Made by a program: the position numbers and the translations under genes | Part shown: positions 34,252-45,346 of the stretch, one piece after another | How positions within the stretch are numbered: the stretch's first letter is position 1 | Layout of the letters: every line of letters begins with the position of its first letter | DNA from: Penium margaritaceum | Taxonomy: Eukaryota > Streptophyta > Zygnematophyceae > Desmidiales > Peniaceae | DNA: 64,000 nt | NCBI GenBank assembly: GCA_023375785.1 | Contig: SZWC01001500.1 | Location: 4,825 to 68,824 of the forward strand | Reading direction: 5' to 3' | The notes under the pieces: model-generated | The model's database searches: none | What the model was told of the DNA's origin: nothing | What the model saw: only the letters and a program-made list of their open reading frames with translations

Positions 34252-34375
34252 TTTCGCTTGATACATCCGTGGTTCCCATAGTCAAGATTGATATGCCAGC
34301 GGTGTCCATACTCGGAAACGAAATGACAGCGGTGCCCATGTTTTCAAATGTGCGAGCAGAAAACGAATAACATGA
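34252..34375 (+). repeat. Solo foldback-type arm
   Basis: Subrepeats GCGGTGTCCATACTCGGAAA and GCGGTGCCCATGTTTTCAAA followed by TGTGCGAGCAGAAAACG align with the inner half of the left arm at about 31,000-31,073 (about 75% by eye). No inverted partner nearby. Confidence 0.6.
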
Positions 34376-34865
34376 AAACTGCATCCACTATTCGCTTGAA
34401 GTATTCAGTCGTGAAGAATATGGATGTCCAAAGCAAGCGTTGGATGTTGACACACTATCATGATAGCCTGTCGATTCTTTTGTCGTTTACCGTTTTGCAG
34501 CGTGGAGTTCGTTGAACTTGCAACGATGCATGTAAACCGATTTTGTCGTGCTATAGGCAACGACTGTGCATCGCATGGAAGAGGACAATACTATTGCTAA
34601 TGAATGGTCGCGGAATGGACACGGCCAGCGCCAATGAGATATTGTCCATGGTGGAATTTGCCAACGCCGTGCGCACCGTCAATGGACATCTGTGGCCTGT
34701 GCCAACGTCCCCTCAGGGTCACGCGAGTAGGTTCAACTATTGAACCTCTTCTTTGTACTGGTTCACACCATGAACAGGTATTAACGTGTGTTCTTAAGGT
34801 GCTTCCCTGTCATTAAACTGCGATAAGTTTACACGTACTGCCAAACTTTTACACGTTGGATCGAC

Positions 34866-35150
34866 ATGGACAACAACGTCCGTCTAAATGGGCCGGCGCA
34901 TCGTGGATGGAGTACTCCCGTAGTGGATCCTGTGGCGGCTCACCGGGCACTGGTCGCACTGTATGAGGAGTGGGAGCGGTATGTAGCACGTAAAATACAG
35001 TTGGGCCATGAAGAACCATCATGGGCCCTACCTCTTGTGACTCCGGAACACATGCCATGGAACTTGGGAGTGCCCATGCGGAAGAGTAGGCCACCAAACT
35101 GTCCCAAGCCGTGGGAGCCGTGGACATGGACCGAGCCACCGAGTCCGTAG
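34866..35150 (+). CDS. Small hypothetical ORF, 94 codons
   Basis: I do not recognise this protein. It begins MDNNVRLNGPAHRGW, has a charged helical middle (VALYEEWERYVARKIQLG) and a Pro/Trp-rich C-terminus (PWEPWTWTEPPSP). The balanced, protein-like composition sets it apart from chance frames around it, but there is no motif, no clear upstream signal and no homologous copy in the window. It could be an exon, a fragment of a transposon ORF, or chance. Confidence 0.25.
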   Translation: MDNNVRLNGPAHRGWSTPVVDPVAAHRALVALYEEWERYVARKIQLGHEEPSWALPLVTPEHMPWNLGVPMRKSRPPNCPKPWEPWTWTEPPSP

Positions 35151-35539
35151 TGGCTACGTCGCATGCTCCCTTGGTCTATTTGTAGGCATAACTGTCATGT
35201 TTTCAAAGTCTTAAGGGTATTCAGTGTGTATTGTATAGGGCATCGGTATGGGCATTTGACATTTTATTGAGAGACAATTATAGTCACATTTGTTTTAATC
35301 TCTGTAGGTTCCCTGTTGTAGTATGTTTGAATACAGGACCGTCAGAGTGCATTGTAGGTGTTATTCTCCACATAGCATCCATCACTTTGTTTCCACGTAT
35401 TGCAGACGTGTTGAAGATTCTACATTTCTATGGGCATGGATGAATTATTGTGTATTGAGAAATGGATACAATTGTCATCGTGGTCGACAGTACACTGCAA
35501 GCTATGCATCAGTACAAGGTGGTTCATGGGATGGGGGGA

Positions 35540-36350
35540 TGGAAGGCCAAGGATGAGGGAAAGTGCAAAAAGCTATGTGACCCATGCCTCCAAGGCAAGG
35601 CCAAGAGAAAGCCCTTTGAGCGTACTAGGCAACGTGCGGCAGGAATCTTGGACCCGATTAACCATGATGTGTGCGGACCATTCCGCACCCCTTCGAACGA
35701 CGGCATCGAGTATTTCTTGACCTTCATCGATGACCACAGTCGCAAGATGTAGATCTACTTCCTCAAGACAAAGGGATAGGTCAAGGAGAAGCTGCAAGAG
35801 TTTGCTGCGATGGTAGAGCGGCAGACACGAAAGAAGGCCAAGGCACTGCGCACGGATAACGGTGGTGAGTACGAGGCATGCAAAGGCTGGTTGAGCCAAC
35901 ACGACATCAACCACCTGACCACCACGCCTTACACCCCCCAAAGTAATGGCGTTGCCGAGCGGATGAACCAGACCATCCTCGGCATGACACGAAGCATGCT
36001 CTTCGACGCCTAACTCCCACCTCACTTCTGGGCTGAAGCTGCAAGAACTGCTTGCTACCTTGTGAATCTCAATCCGGCAGCCGCGCTTGGAAGGCGTGGT
36101 AAGAAGCAGCAAGAGAAGCAGCTCAAGACGACACAGGAGGCTTGGTCGGGGAAGAAGCCAAATGCCTCACACTTGAGGGACTTTGGCTGTACTACGTGGG
36201 CAAAGGTCCAAGCAGGAGAAGGAGGTAGCAAGCTGGATGCACGCGCTCGAAAGTGTGTAATGGTCGGATACGACACTGCACACAAGGCGTACAGGCTGTG
36301 GGACCAAGCGGCAAGAAAGCTTGTCAGGAGCTGAGATGTCGAGTTTGAAG
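35540..36350 (+). pseudogene. Element D integrase region
   Basis: Starts in the zinc-binding end (CDPCLQGKAKRKPF), then first-Asp block HDVCGPFRTPSNDGIEYF with FLTFIDDHSRKM, second-Asp block LRTDNGGEYEACKGW, and the Glu block TTPYTPQSNGVAERMNQTIL. The C-terminal part has LRDFGCTTWAKV and ARKCVMVGYD, typical copia blocks after the core. The usual copia role is strand transfer of the cDNA. Broken. Confidence 0.9.
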
Positions 36351-36699
36351 AAAGGACGCTTGGCAAGGGAGAGTCGGTGGACCCTGTCCATGCTCCTAAA
36401 TTAGGAGAGTGGGTTGTGTTGCTCGAGTCGGGTGATCAGGCACCTGAGAAGTGGCAGATGGTGCCAGTGAAGGATGGTACTGCAGGGAGAGTGGCTGTGC
36501 AGGCTGACACAACGACGGACTTTGACATTCAGTCTGAGTCGTCTGAGGCCTTTGAGTCAAACTCTGAGGCCGGTGGCTCTTCCTCAAACAACGGATCACT
36601 TGCAGCGCAGGAGTAACAGAAGCAACTAAGCCTTGAAGCACCACCAACAACACTCCGGCGTAGTACGCGCCAAAAGAAACCTCCACCCAAGTATGATGC

Positions 36700-37750
36700 T
36701 GAGAGTGCGGAATGGACCGGACTCAGCTGGTCATGCTTGGCTCAGGGCCTGTGACCGTAACAGAGGCTATGAACATGCTAGATGCGGCCAAATGGAAGGA
36801 GGTAGTGGATAGCGAACTTGCATCCATTGAAGAGAACGAAACATGGGTTCTGGTGGACAGGTCCCCAAATGCGCACGTGGTGGGGTCAAAATGGGTACTC
36901 CAGAAAATGTTTAAGCAGGATGGTACTATCAACAAGTACAAGGCAAGAGTTGTGGCAAAGGGGTTTTCCCAGCGTGCAGGCTCAGAGTTTGAGGAGACCT
37001 TCACGCCTGTCATCACCTTTGCCTCCATCAGATCCATGCTGGGCATCGCTGTTGCAAAAGATCTGGAGGTCCACCAGATGGACATCAAGACAGCTTTCCT
37101 CTACGGGAAGCTAGACAAAGAAGTGCTTATGGAAGTGCCTGAGGGAGTGAAAGCTCCAGAGGGCAAGGTTTGCAAACTAGTCAAAGTACTCTACGGGCTA
37201 AAACATGCCCCAAGAATGTGATACAAGGAGATGGACGGCTTCATGGCCGGGCTCACCTTCATGCACTGCTAGAATGACCCTAATGTCTATGTGCGAGAGG
37301 ATGAGCAAGGTTTGATTCTGGCTGCACTATACGTGGATGACCTGATCATCTGCTCATCGTCGGTCGAGCTGTTGAACAAGCTGAAGACAGATCTCAGCAA
37401 CAGGTTCAAGATGAAGGACATGGGTCCGCTCGAGTTCTATCTCGGGATAGCCGTCCACCGCAATCGAACAGCAGTCACCATCAAGCTGAACCAGACCAAG
37501 AACATCATGGAGGTCCTCAAGCGTTACAACATGGAGGACTGCAATCCCATAAGCACACCCATGACAACAGACATCAAGCTCTCCTCCTCCATGAGCCCCA
37601 GCACGGAAGTAGAACGGCATGAGATGGAGAATAATCCCTACCAGTCTGCTATTGGTAGCCTCATGTATGCCATGGTAGGAACACGCCTTGACATATGCTA
37701 TGCTGTGGGACAAGTGAGCAGGTTTGTGGCCAATCCAGGGCCATAGCACT
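36700..37750 (+). pseudogene. Element D reverse transcriptase region
   Basis: Copia RT blocks in order: ETWVLVDRSPNAHVVGSKWV, KARVVAKGFSQRAG, FTPVITFASIRSMLGIAV, HQMDIKTAFLYGKLDKEV, LVKVLYGLKHAPRM, and the active-site block LYVDDLIICSS (about 37,330). Then MGPLEFYLGIAV and ISTPM blocks lead to RNase H. Some breaks, all motif blocks present. Confidence 0.92.
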
Positions 37751-37770
37751 AGGAAGCGGTCACGCGCATC

Positions 37771-38330
37771 ATGCCCTATCTACAGAAGACCCAACACATG
37801 GGACTCAAGTTTGGAGGCCAAGAAGGATCTGACCCGCTACGGCTGGTGTGCTACACAGACGCCGACTGGGGAGGAAGAATCGATGACAGAAAGTCCACCT
37901 CGGGCTTTGTGTGCCTCTTGAACGGCGGTGCAGTCTCTTGGGCAAGCAGAAAGCAAGACTATGTCTCCCTCTCTACCTCTGAGGCAAAGTACATCGCTCT
38001 GTCAGAAGCATGCAAGGAGACATAGTGGCTACGCAGTTTGCTTGCCGTGATGAAAGTGCCACAAACACAGGCAATAGAGGTCCGCATCGACAATAAGAGT
38101 GCCATGAAAATGGCACAGGATGATGTCGTCTCCCGGCAGACCAAGCACATCGACATCAAGTACCACTACTCACGCGACCTAGTCGCAAAGGAGATTGTGG
38201 ACCTGGAATAGGTGGTGACCAGGAAAATGCTCGCAGATTGCATGACAAAGGCGCTGGACAGCGAATTGCACCCTGCAGGTACACGAGGCATCGGTATGGT
38301 CAACGCAGCGGACAAAGACTGAGGCCAAGA
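37771..38330 (+). pseudogene. Element D RNase H region
   Basis: CYTDADWGGRIDDRKSTSGF carries the first catalytic Asp. VSWASRKQDYVSLSTSEAKY follows with the Glu, and the C-terminal block ends near 38,320, some 55 bp before the polypurine tract and LTR. Confidence 0.9.
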
Positions 38331-38385
38331 CTGCTGGAGAGAGGAGAGATCTCACAGCTAATGGACAGAGGTGCAAGGGAGAGTT

Positions 38386-38911
38386 TGTTGACCTAATATG
38401 CTCCTTGTCCATGGCTGACATTTGGACAGGCACAGGACGGACTAGGCATGCAGTGCTCCCTTGGAGTAAGTCCCCTAAGTCTGGTCCAGATAGAAAAGGC
38501 ATGCACTGCTCCTTTGGAGCAAGTCCCCTTGGTCTAAACTGGATAGTATAGCCAGCAAACACTTCCTAGTAGAACTCCTTGTGGCTTAGAAGTTCCAGGG
38601 TTAGTCTCTGGAGCAAGAGGTTACTAGGTCAAATCCCAGCCCAGTGACTAATTTTCTTTGTGACCAATAGGGGGACAGGAAGGTTCTAAGAGACAACTTA
38701 GAACATTCCAAGGTCCTTCCTGGTGGCTGGCGCCAGTTGGCACTCACAAAGAACGCCATGTAGGCAGGGGGGATGATGCAATCCAGATTGCCCCCAAAGC
38801 GGCTCATCCAAGGATCCAGTGCGCGCCAAGGCTAGAGGCTGGCTCTAGGACTATAAGAACCTGTCAGTTGCCTGTCATTGAGTACAATTCTTACCTTTGA
38901 GACTCCTAACA
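38386..38911 (+). repeat. Element D 3' LTR (provisional)
   Basis: Starts TGTTGACC just after a purine run (GTGCAAGGGAGAG) and is taken to end at CTCCTAACA. A TATAAG box at 38,852-38,857 fits an LTR promoter. There is no second copy, so the right boundary is a guess and may lie further right. Confidence 0.55.
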
Positions 38912-39152
38912 GAGTTGTCCACCAGAGGCAGACACTAAAGAAGCATTGGTTGGTCTAAGCCCCAGGAATTCGCTCCTCGCGCGAAAGTGACCAAGTGCTA
39001 AGGACATAGTGCAAGGAAGTGATTTCTATGAATTGCTGACTATGGAACATTGGCTCAGAGGGTGATATCATCTCTTGGTTGCAATACCAAGAGCGGTTGG
39101 TGGGAACCATTGTGTCGGAACCCGTTTTTAGACCGTCGCCTCAGGCAGGTTG
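38912..39152. other. Junction between elements D and E
   Basis: About 240 bp with no recognised coding sequence. At 39,112 a TGTCGGAACCCG stretch could be the start of an unrelated LTR fragment, but nothing confirms it. Confidence 0.4.
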
Positions 39153-39959
39153 TCACTTTGCGGCTGCCACCGCAAGGATCACCCGGATTCTTGTGAACTT
39201 GGCGACGGGGGCAAATGTCTCATTGTAGTGCTTGTCCTTATGATGTGTGTAACCCTTCGCCACAAGCCGCGCCTTGTACTTGTCAACCACACCTTCCTTG
39301 ATGAATTTGGTCTTGAAGACCCACTTGGAGCCGATGACCTTGGCGTCTTTCGGCCTGTCAACCAGTTGCCACGTGTCGTTTTCACCAATGCACGCCAACT
39401 CTGACTTGATGGTGGAGTCCCACTGCTTCCCCTTGGGCCACGCAAACGCCTCTTGCATAGTCTTCGGCTCCGTTGATGCAGCCAGCATGCACCGCATCAT
39501 GCCAATCCATTGACCGGTGCCTGCATAGAAACGCTTCTCTGCTCTTCGCTGCCTCCCGCTGCGGCGCGACAGTTTTGGTGGCGTCTTGTCGCTCTGCTGC
39601 GATCCTTCCGACTCTACCCGCTCCAGTGAATCATCGACCGGACGGCTCCCCGAGGATCTCTCTTGCTCCGGTGAACCATCAACCGGATGGGCCGCGCGTC
39701 CGAAGGATTTCTCTCCGACGCCCGACGCGAACTCCGCCAGGAGTGCGCGCTTAGGCACCCGCGGTGCCTCCTTCGACGGATCATTCCGCGGGATCTCCAG
39801 CCCAGTTGCATCGTCGTCGGATTCCTCCGCATCGGCTGCTACACCTGCTGCACCGCCGCGCTCCAACACCACATCATCGACCTCCGCGTCCGCCGGTTCC
39901 TCCTCGTAGTCAAGGAGTTGGAACCACTCCCCTTGCTTTGGAGTGTTCCCGACGCTCAT
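39153..39959 (-). pseudogene. Element E linker and RT N-terminal part
   Basis: A 268-codon minus-strand frame. An acidic, low-complexity linker with repeated Ser/Asp/Glu and RRSGRQRRAEKRF is followed by copia RT start blocks: NDTWQLVDRPKDAKVIGSKW, KARLVAKGYTHHKDKH and ETFAPVAKFTRIRVILAVAA. Similarity ends there, where RT would normally continue with the HQMDVKTAF-type block. Confidence 0.88.
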
Positions 39960-39975
39960 GTCGTTGCTGCTGCTG

Positions 39976-40811
39976 CTAAAGCTCTGCTGCTCGTCGAACT
40001 CGACGTGACGGCTGCGGATGATCTCTTGCGTGCACGGTTCCCAGAGCCGGTAAGCTTTTTGTGCACTCTCCTAGTCGAGGAATAAGCACGGCTTTGCCCG
40101 CGGTTCCAGCTTGCTGTCGCATCGTTGCACCGCCTACACCATCACGTGCGCCTTGCACCCGAACACCTTAAGGTGCACCACGTTTTGCTTGCGCACGCTC
40201 CAAACCTCCTGCGGCGTCTTCCAGCCGCCCTTGCCCCTCAGCACCACTGTTGGGGTGAGGTTGACGGTGTCGAACGCTCTACGTACAGCCTCCATCTAGA
40301 ACCCTCGCAGCAACCCCGCATCAACAAGCATGGTCCGTACCATGTTGAGCAATGTCTGGTTCGCCAGCTCCGCCACTCCGTTGGACTGTGGCGAGTACGC
40401 CGTAGTGGGTTCCCACTTGATGCCCTGCTGCGTCATCCACTCGGTGCAGCCCACTTACTCTCCGCTGTTGTGGCTGCGTAGCGCTGTGATCTTTTGTCCA
40501 GTCTGCCTCTCCACCGCTGCGACGTACTCCTTCAGCCGATCCAGGATCTCGCCTTTCAGCTTCATGAAGTACACGTAGAGTGTTCTATTGCAGTCGTCAA
40601 TGAAGGTGACGAAGTATCTCAGGCCACTGTTTGACGGCGTTTTGAACGGTCCGCACATGTCGCTGTGCACGACCTCCAGCAGGTCCTTCGCACGAGCCTC
40701 CTCGTTGAACGGCTTGTGCCGTGCCTTGTCCAAAATGCAAGGCTCGCACCTTTTGTGCATTGCTGCATCTGCTACCGCGTTGGCATTGTCGATGACAAGG
40801 CCACACACCAC
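39976..40811 (-). pseudogene. Element E integrase region
   Basis: Minus strand. Zinc-binding end with CEPCILDKARHKPF, catalytic core with HSDMCGPFKTPSNSGLRYF and FVTFIDDCNRTLYVYF, then KITALRSHNSGE at the second-Asp block, and further core and C-terminal remnants. Broken. Confidence 0.87.
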
Positions 40812-40862
40812 GTCGCGTTATGCCATCTCCTTAACGGTTGCGGGTGCCAAATGCCCCAACCG

Positions 40863-41684
40863 TCAGTGCCAGAGCTCTAGATCAGCGCTTTCCCCCATGG
40901 CCATGTTGACGACGTGCTCTTGCGAATCTACTATGTTGGATACCGCAGGGACTACCTTGGTCTCCACGATGTAGAGACCGCCCTCGCGCTTTGCCTCCAG
41001 CACGACCTCGCTGTCGCCGTCGATGCGCACCACTGCGCCTTTCCTGCAAAAGAGCACCTCATACCCCTTGTCCATCAAGCGGCTGACACTCAAGATGTCA
41101 GCCAGGCCGGGGACGTGCTGCACATCACAAATTGTGCATATCTCCTTCTTATCGCCCACCACGACTTCCACCTCCACGTCGCCTTGGCCGGCCGCCGGCT
41201 CGACTTTGTCATTTGCGACCACCATCAACTTGGAGGACTTCTCATAGGTGACGAACCCCACCTTCTCAACTTGGGTGTGCTCCTTGGCCCCGGAATACAG
41301 GCACCGACTGTTGGCCTTCTTGAGGAAGTGGTTCTTGTTGCCATTGAGGAGCGACCTGTCCTTGCTGTTTTTGCCGCCGGTCTTTGCCTCCTCCGGGCAC
41401 TCACGGGCCCAATGGCCCTCCTTGCCGCAGTTGCGGCACGCACCTTTGTCGGCGCCCTTCTTGCCGTTGCCCTTTCCACCGCTTCCTCGGTCCCCACTTC
41501 CGCCACCCCGCATTTTGGTGACAAGGGCCGATGAGGAAGACGAGGACTCGCCGCAGATCCAACGTTGCGCCTCATTGCGGATGTACTCTGTGAATGCGCC
41601 ATAGGTGAGCTTGTCCTCTGACCATCCTCCGAGGACGGTGATGAGTGGACCCCAACTGTCAAGTAGGGCCATGAAGAGGTCCAT
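40863..41684 (-). pseudogene. Element E gag C-terminal and protease region
   Basis: Minus-strand 273-codon frame. It includes the gag zinc knuckle CRNCGKEGHWARECPEE (residues about 80-97), a basic Gly-rich tail, then a copia protease whose visible blocks are CLYSGAKEHTQ (active-site region) and CDVQHVPGLADILSVSRLM. It ends in the pre-integrase segment GGLYIVETK. In this family protease follows gag directly in one frame. Confidence 0.87.
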
Positions 41685-41689
41685 CGCCT

Positions 41690-42134
41690 ACAGCTGCGTG
41701 TCGATCATCCACCCCATGTCGTTGCATTGCGAGGCGAGTGACTCTATCTGCTGCATGGCAGAGATGACATCATCTCCCTCCTCGATTCTCACAGTGAGGA
41801 GTCGCTTCATTGCGAAGATTTTGTTCGCGAGCGACTTGGATTAGTGGATGGCAATGAGCTTTTGCCAAGCTTCGGCTGCCAGCTTGTAGCCTTGGAAGTA
41901 GCCCCACTACGACTCAGTTGTCCCGGACACTAGGAGCATGAGCGCCTCCGTGTTCTTCTTTTCGAAGGCCTGCTTCTCCGCGTCCGCAGCAGTTGCCTCT
42001 ACGAGCACCTCCTTTCCCAACATGACGTCACTCAGCCCCGTATACGAGAGATGTAGCTCAAACTGCCACCTCCATAGCCCAAAGCCCGGGCCGCCCGCAT
42101 ACTTCTGAATGGGCTGCGTCTCCTTCTGTTCCAT
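41690..42134 (-). pseudogene. Element E gag N-terminal region
   Basis: The minus strand begins MEQKETQPIQKY with FGLWRWQFELHLSYTGLSDV, the N-terminal W-x-x-x-F/L pattern of copia gag, followed by the helical gag core to about 41,690. Start chosen at the Met at 42,134 because it opens this conserved block. Confidence 0.75.
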
Positions 42135-42473
42135 GTGCGCAGCTCCTACTCCGAAGAGTTCTCAGAACTTCATTGCAATGTCCAAAATGACGATCCCGTG
42201 CGCTACGGAAGACGTGCACGTTGGAGACGTTCAGACCTGTGGGCCCATAACCCTTTTTCAGGATGGAATCCGCGTGATGCGGTCCCAACGTTTGTCTGAT
42301 TGCCTCTAGTGGTTCACGTCTACTGTTTTGGGCGAATCTGAGACTGAGCGTGAGCTTTTCTGGTCGCCTCACTTTATGTGAGTAGGCAATTAGAGACAAT
42401 CACTTTTGCAAAGGGAATAACACAGTATTGCATTAGCTGTTTAGCATAGACATAATCACAACATTTATAGGGG

Positions 42474-42479
42474 TAGTCA
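42474..42479 (-). promoter_or_regulatory. TATA box in the presumed element E 5' LTR
   Basis: The minus strand reads CCCCTATAAATGTTG about 340 bp upstream of the gag start. Position and sequence fit an LTR promoter. Confidence 0.5.
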
Positions 42480-42749
42480 TGAGCTTTCCAACGCACCAAA
42501 TCGCGTGCAATTCGGCCAAGCGTAGCCCAAGTTACGTTTGCCGAAACGCATGTCTCACTCACCACAGAAGCCTGACGCCGCCACTCGTCGTGGCGCCTTC
42601 CTTCACGTGCGAAGCGCCTTTCCCAAAGCGCATATCCCATTGCACATCGTGTGGGGGTCTCTGCACTGTTTCCACGCACCCTCCCCACTTTTAGGTCGCG
42701 TTTGGTGATGGGGTGTGACGAGGTTGGAAACATGTCCGCGGACCTGTAG

Positions 42750-42855
42750 TCAGAATTTTGACCAAGTCCGTGAGTAACAAAACGTACTACTGAGTTTCGG
42801 ACGTCGAGCCAGGTTTTTGGCCAAGTCCCTGAGTAACAACCTGCACTGCTGGATC
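42750..42855. repeat. Two diverged tandem units of about 60 bp
   Basis: Both contain CCAAGTCCNTGAGTAACAA (cores at about 42,760 and 42,819). The GAGTAACAA core recurs inside the element H LTR (about 61,094 and 61,231). Confidence 0.65.
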
Positions 42856-43229
42856 AGGTGGATGATCCGCCGGATCAGGTGGATCATCCACGGAACTCCT
42901 CAGCAGGCCTATTGGAGGAATTTCTCCAGATGATGTTTTTGTTACTCGGTCCGGTCGATTATCCACCGGTTTTCGAGTCGCAGCCGGCTCCCAGAGCAGC
43001 TGCGCACACCTCAACGTTGGAAGGCCATAGCTCCCTCGATACTTGTCCGATTCCGGTGAAACAACTTCCACCGGATTCAGCAACTTGTCAACTTTACGGG
43101 ACAGTCCTCCATTTGAGGATCTGAGCAATCCTTGAGTCACCAGATCCGCCGGCGTGGAGTCTCCACTTTCTGATGGCTTGTCGGCGCCGCCCGGCGCTGC
43201 ACTAGGGCATGCGGAGGGGCATTTTTTTA
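42856..43229. other. Unassigned GC-rich segment
   Basis: Contains several GGATCA/TGATCC palindromic pieces at 42,852-42,895. Frames on both strands (42,787-43,272 minus; 42,858-43,124 plus) are Pro/Ser-rich without motif. Confidence 0.4.
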
Positions 43230-43232
43230 ACA

Positions 43233-43580
43233 CACCCCGTGTACGTGCCGGCTGGTTGTACCCCCAAGGCACAGCCTGCAGACATCAGAATCATCGCCAC
43301 ATTCAACAAACATGTGGAGGACCAGTTTGCCATGTGGGCAAATGACCACATGCGTGCCAGGGACACCCTCAAGCTTGGCATGCGTGTTGTGAAGGAAGCA
43401 TAATGCGGGTGGTTGATGATGGGATGGCAGCACGTGGAAAACCATGGTGACATCATTAGGAATGCATGGGCTAGTGTAGGATTTGGGAAATTCTTCCAGA
43501 ATCACTTCCATGCAAATGGAATGTATGGACACGTGATGTTTGAAGATGAGGGTATCGAGGAGGAGGATGAGGTGATGTGA
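43233..43580 (+). pseudogene. Pogo-like DDE_1 transposase, C-terminal fragment
   Basis: The plus strand encodes VYVPAGCTPKAQPADIRII with TFNKHVEDQFAMWAND, the conserved end of the DDE_1 domain in pogo/Tigger-type transposases; the Asp of QPAD is the expected third catalytic acid. In the same frame, after a TAA at 43,401-43,403, follow NAWASVGFGKFFQNHF and an acidic C-terminus EDEGIEEEDEVM ending at 43,580. The N-terminal HTH part and the first two catalytic Asp are missing; similarity begins about 20 bp after a T-run at 43,224-43,229. It matches the second copy at 60,437-60,538, so both derive from one family. DNA transposon relic, inactive. Confidence 0.78.
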
Positions 43581-44149
43581 TTTGTTCCTCTGAATGCTTC
43601 AATTATGAGCATTCTACTTTGTCTCCATCTCCCTCTTTGCAATGTCTGCTTCAATGTGGTCCATGATAATTGTAGAAAAAAACCAGAGGAAACCACTTCC
43701 ATGCTTTCTACGAAGAACGTGACAAAACCTGGGTTGTAAAAAGTGAGTGAACACTTTGTGCACCATGAATTCACCAAATACATATTCTAATTGTTTATGT
43801 GTCACTTCAATTAAATTGAACAAAATACTGGCACAATTTCATTTACAAGAAAAACAATCAAAATCAAATACCTTGATTAGTAGGGTAGCTTCCTATGTTT
43901 TGTACAATGTTGAAAAAATACAATCACCTAGCCAAAAATAATCACATTCATACTGTTCAAGGAAAGAACATTCCATGATACTGCTAGCATGCATGTCCCA
44001 TGAATTGTGACAGGGCTTGACAAACTCAACACACGGCCTATAATGAAGCAATTGTTTTTGTCCTAGAACAATTCACAGTGTCGCAACGTTGCATCCACTG
44101 TCCAGCATGGCGTGCTTTATGAAAAAGGTCAGTCCTGAGGACCATGTCC
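43581..44149. other. AT-rich gene-free DNA left of element F
   Basis: No motif in any frame; the longest frames (43,502-43,783 minus, 43,747-43,941 plus) look random. Confidence 0.5.
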
Positions 44150-44154
44150 GCCGC

Positions 44155-44922
44155 TACAATGAGATGCCCCTATTTTTCTGGCATACTTGGGGTCTCACCC
44201 AGGTTTTGGGGGCACTCGAGGCATTTTCCATTTTCCGGATGTTCCGGGCGGATTCTTCGGAGAGGTCTGGCTCGACCCTGATGGCTCGCGGCAAGGATGC
44301 AAGGACGCAAGGATGCAAGTATGCAAGGAGGAGGAGTGAGCAAGCTAGCATGTGCTCCACATGCTAGGGGTGTGTTTCGCTTGCATCCTCGCGTGGCGTT
44401 CCGAACAAGCTACACAAGGGTGGCTTTTCCTCTCGGTGCATATCGTGTAAAGGACACTATCCTCCAAGGGGCTATCTTCATGAAGAATCCTCAACGGCGC
44501 GCGTGGTCAACGAAACACCGGTGGCGTGCGTGACAAGGTGACCACACCCACCGCCGGGAAGCGTCGTGCTAACGCGGCAGCTTGCCAAGAGACTAGACGG
44601 ACTGTTCATGTGGAAAATCGACGACCCAGTACTTCTCGCACTAGGCATTAGGCGCGAGTAGAGCACCAGGTTCAGGTGCAAGCAGAGCACTGGAGTTTGG
44701 AGGAAGTAGCTTGCTATAGCAAGCTAGGAGAGCAGTAAGCAAGGGCCAGGACCACCCGGCCAAAGAGTATAAATACCTTATACATTGCTTTGTGTAATTA
44801 ATTTGTAACAACCTGTGTTTTCCAGTTCTGGCTTCCAGACATCTCCAAAGTTTATCTTTCCACTACGATTGTGCTCTCCACACACCAAATCTAAATCTTC
44901 AGAGAGCACACACAATCTCACA
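44155..44922 (+). repeat. Element F 5' LTR
   Basis: 768 bp aligned with 57,952-58,720 throughout. It contains a short ATGCAAGG-type tandem (about 44,295-44,330) and a TATA box. Confidence 0.92.
44768..44775 (+). promoter_or_regulatory. Element F LTR TATA box
   Basis: TATAAATA, conserved in the 3' LTR at 58,566-58,573, about 155 bp before the LTR end. Confidence 0.7.
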
Positions 44923-44924
44923 TC

Positions 44925-44936
44925 TGGTATCAGAGC
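44925..44936 (+). other. Element F primer binding site
   Basis: TGGTATCAGAGC two bases after the LTR; it continues CAGA, extending the initiator-Met tRNA match. Confidence 0.9.
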
Positions 44937-45346
44937 CAGAACCACGCGTTGGGCGGAAGCGTTGCCGGAGCTCTACCAAATTCAAGGAGCGGAAGGCACG
45001 AACTACGCCGGACAACGTCGAGGTTGATTGAGAGGGAGATTTTGGGACCAGACTTCGAATCCAGCGCTCGAGCCAACATCTGGATTTCTTTTCTATACTT
45101 CCAGAGTGTTCACATGGCATACTGTGCACGCACGGCGACAATGGGTGACTCCCACACACTTTGAAGACGCCAGATTTTCATCACGGACTGATGCTGAAGG
45201 TTTTCTATTGCTGCCAAAACGTTGCCAGAATTTTTCTGGAGATCTCAAATGACCAAAAGTCATCAAGAGCCATAGAGCAGGCCCTGCAGAAGATCATACA
45301 GGAGCTTGGAGCCCTCAAGCTAGAGAATAAGTGGCTCAATATGTAA

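Larger units (their letters stand above)
35540..38911 (+). mobile_element. Element D: 3' part of a Ty1/copia fossil
   Basis: Plus-strand copia element with integrase, RT, RNase H and a 3' LTR. Gag, protease, the 5' LTR and the first part of integrase are missing: similarity starts near 35,540, and no related sequence lies upstream. Copia identity follows from the order integrase before RT and from the motifs below. The coding part has about seven breaks. Without a second LTR its age cannot be ranked. Confidence 0.88.
39153..42700 (-). mobile_element. Element E: 5' part of a Ty1/copia fossil
   Basis: Minus-strand copia element with gag, protease, integrase and the first third of RT. The rest of RT, RNase H and the 3' LTR are missing beyond 39,153. 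The amino-acid motifs differ clearly from element D in the shared integrase and RT blocks, so D and E are different families lying tail to tail. The 5' LTR should lie at about 42,250-42,730, but its ends are not resolved. About six breaks. Confidence 0.85.

Noticed and set aside
40914-41534. Plus-strand 206-codon frame rich in Leu, Ala and His
   Set aside because: Antisense shadow of the element E gag and protease region.
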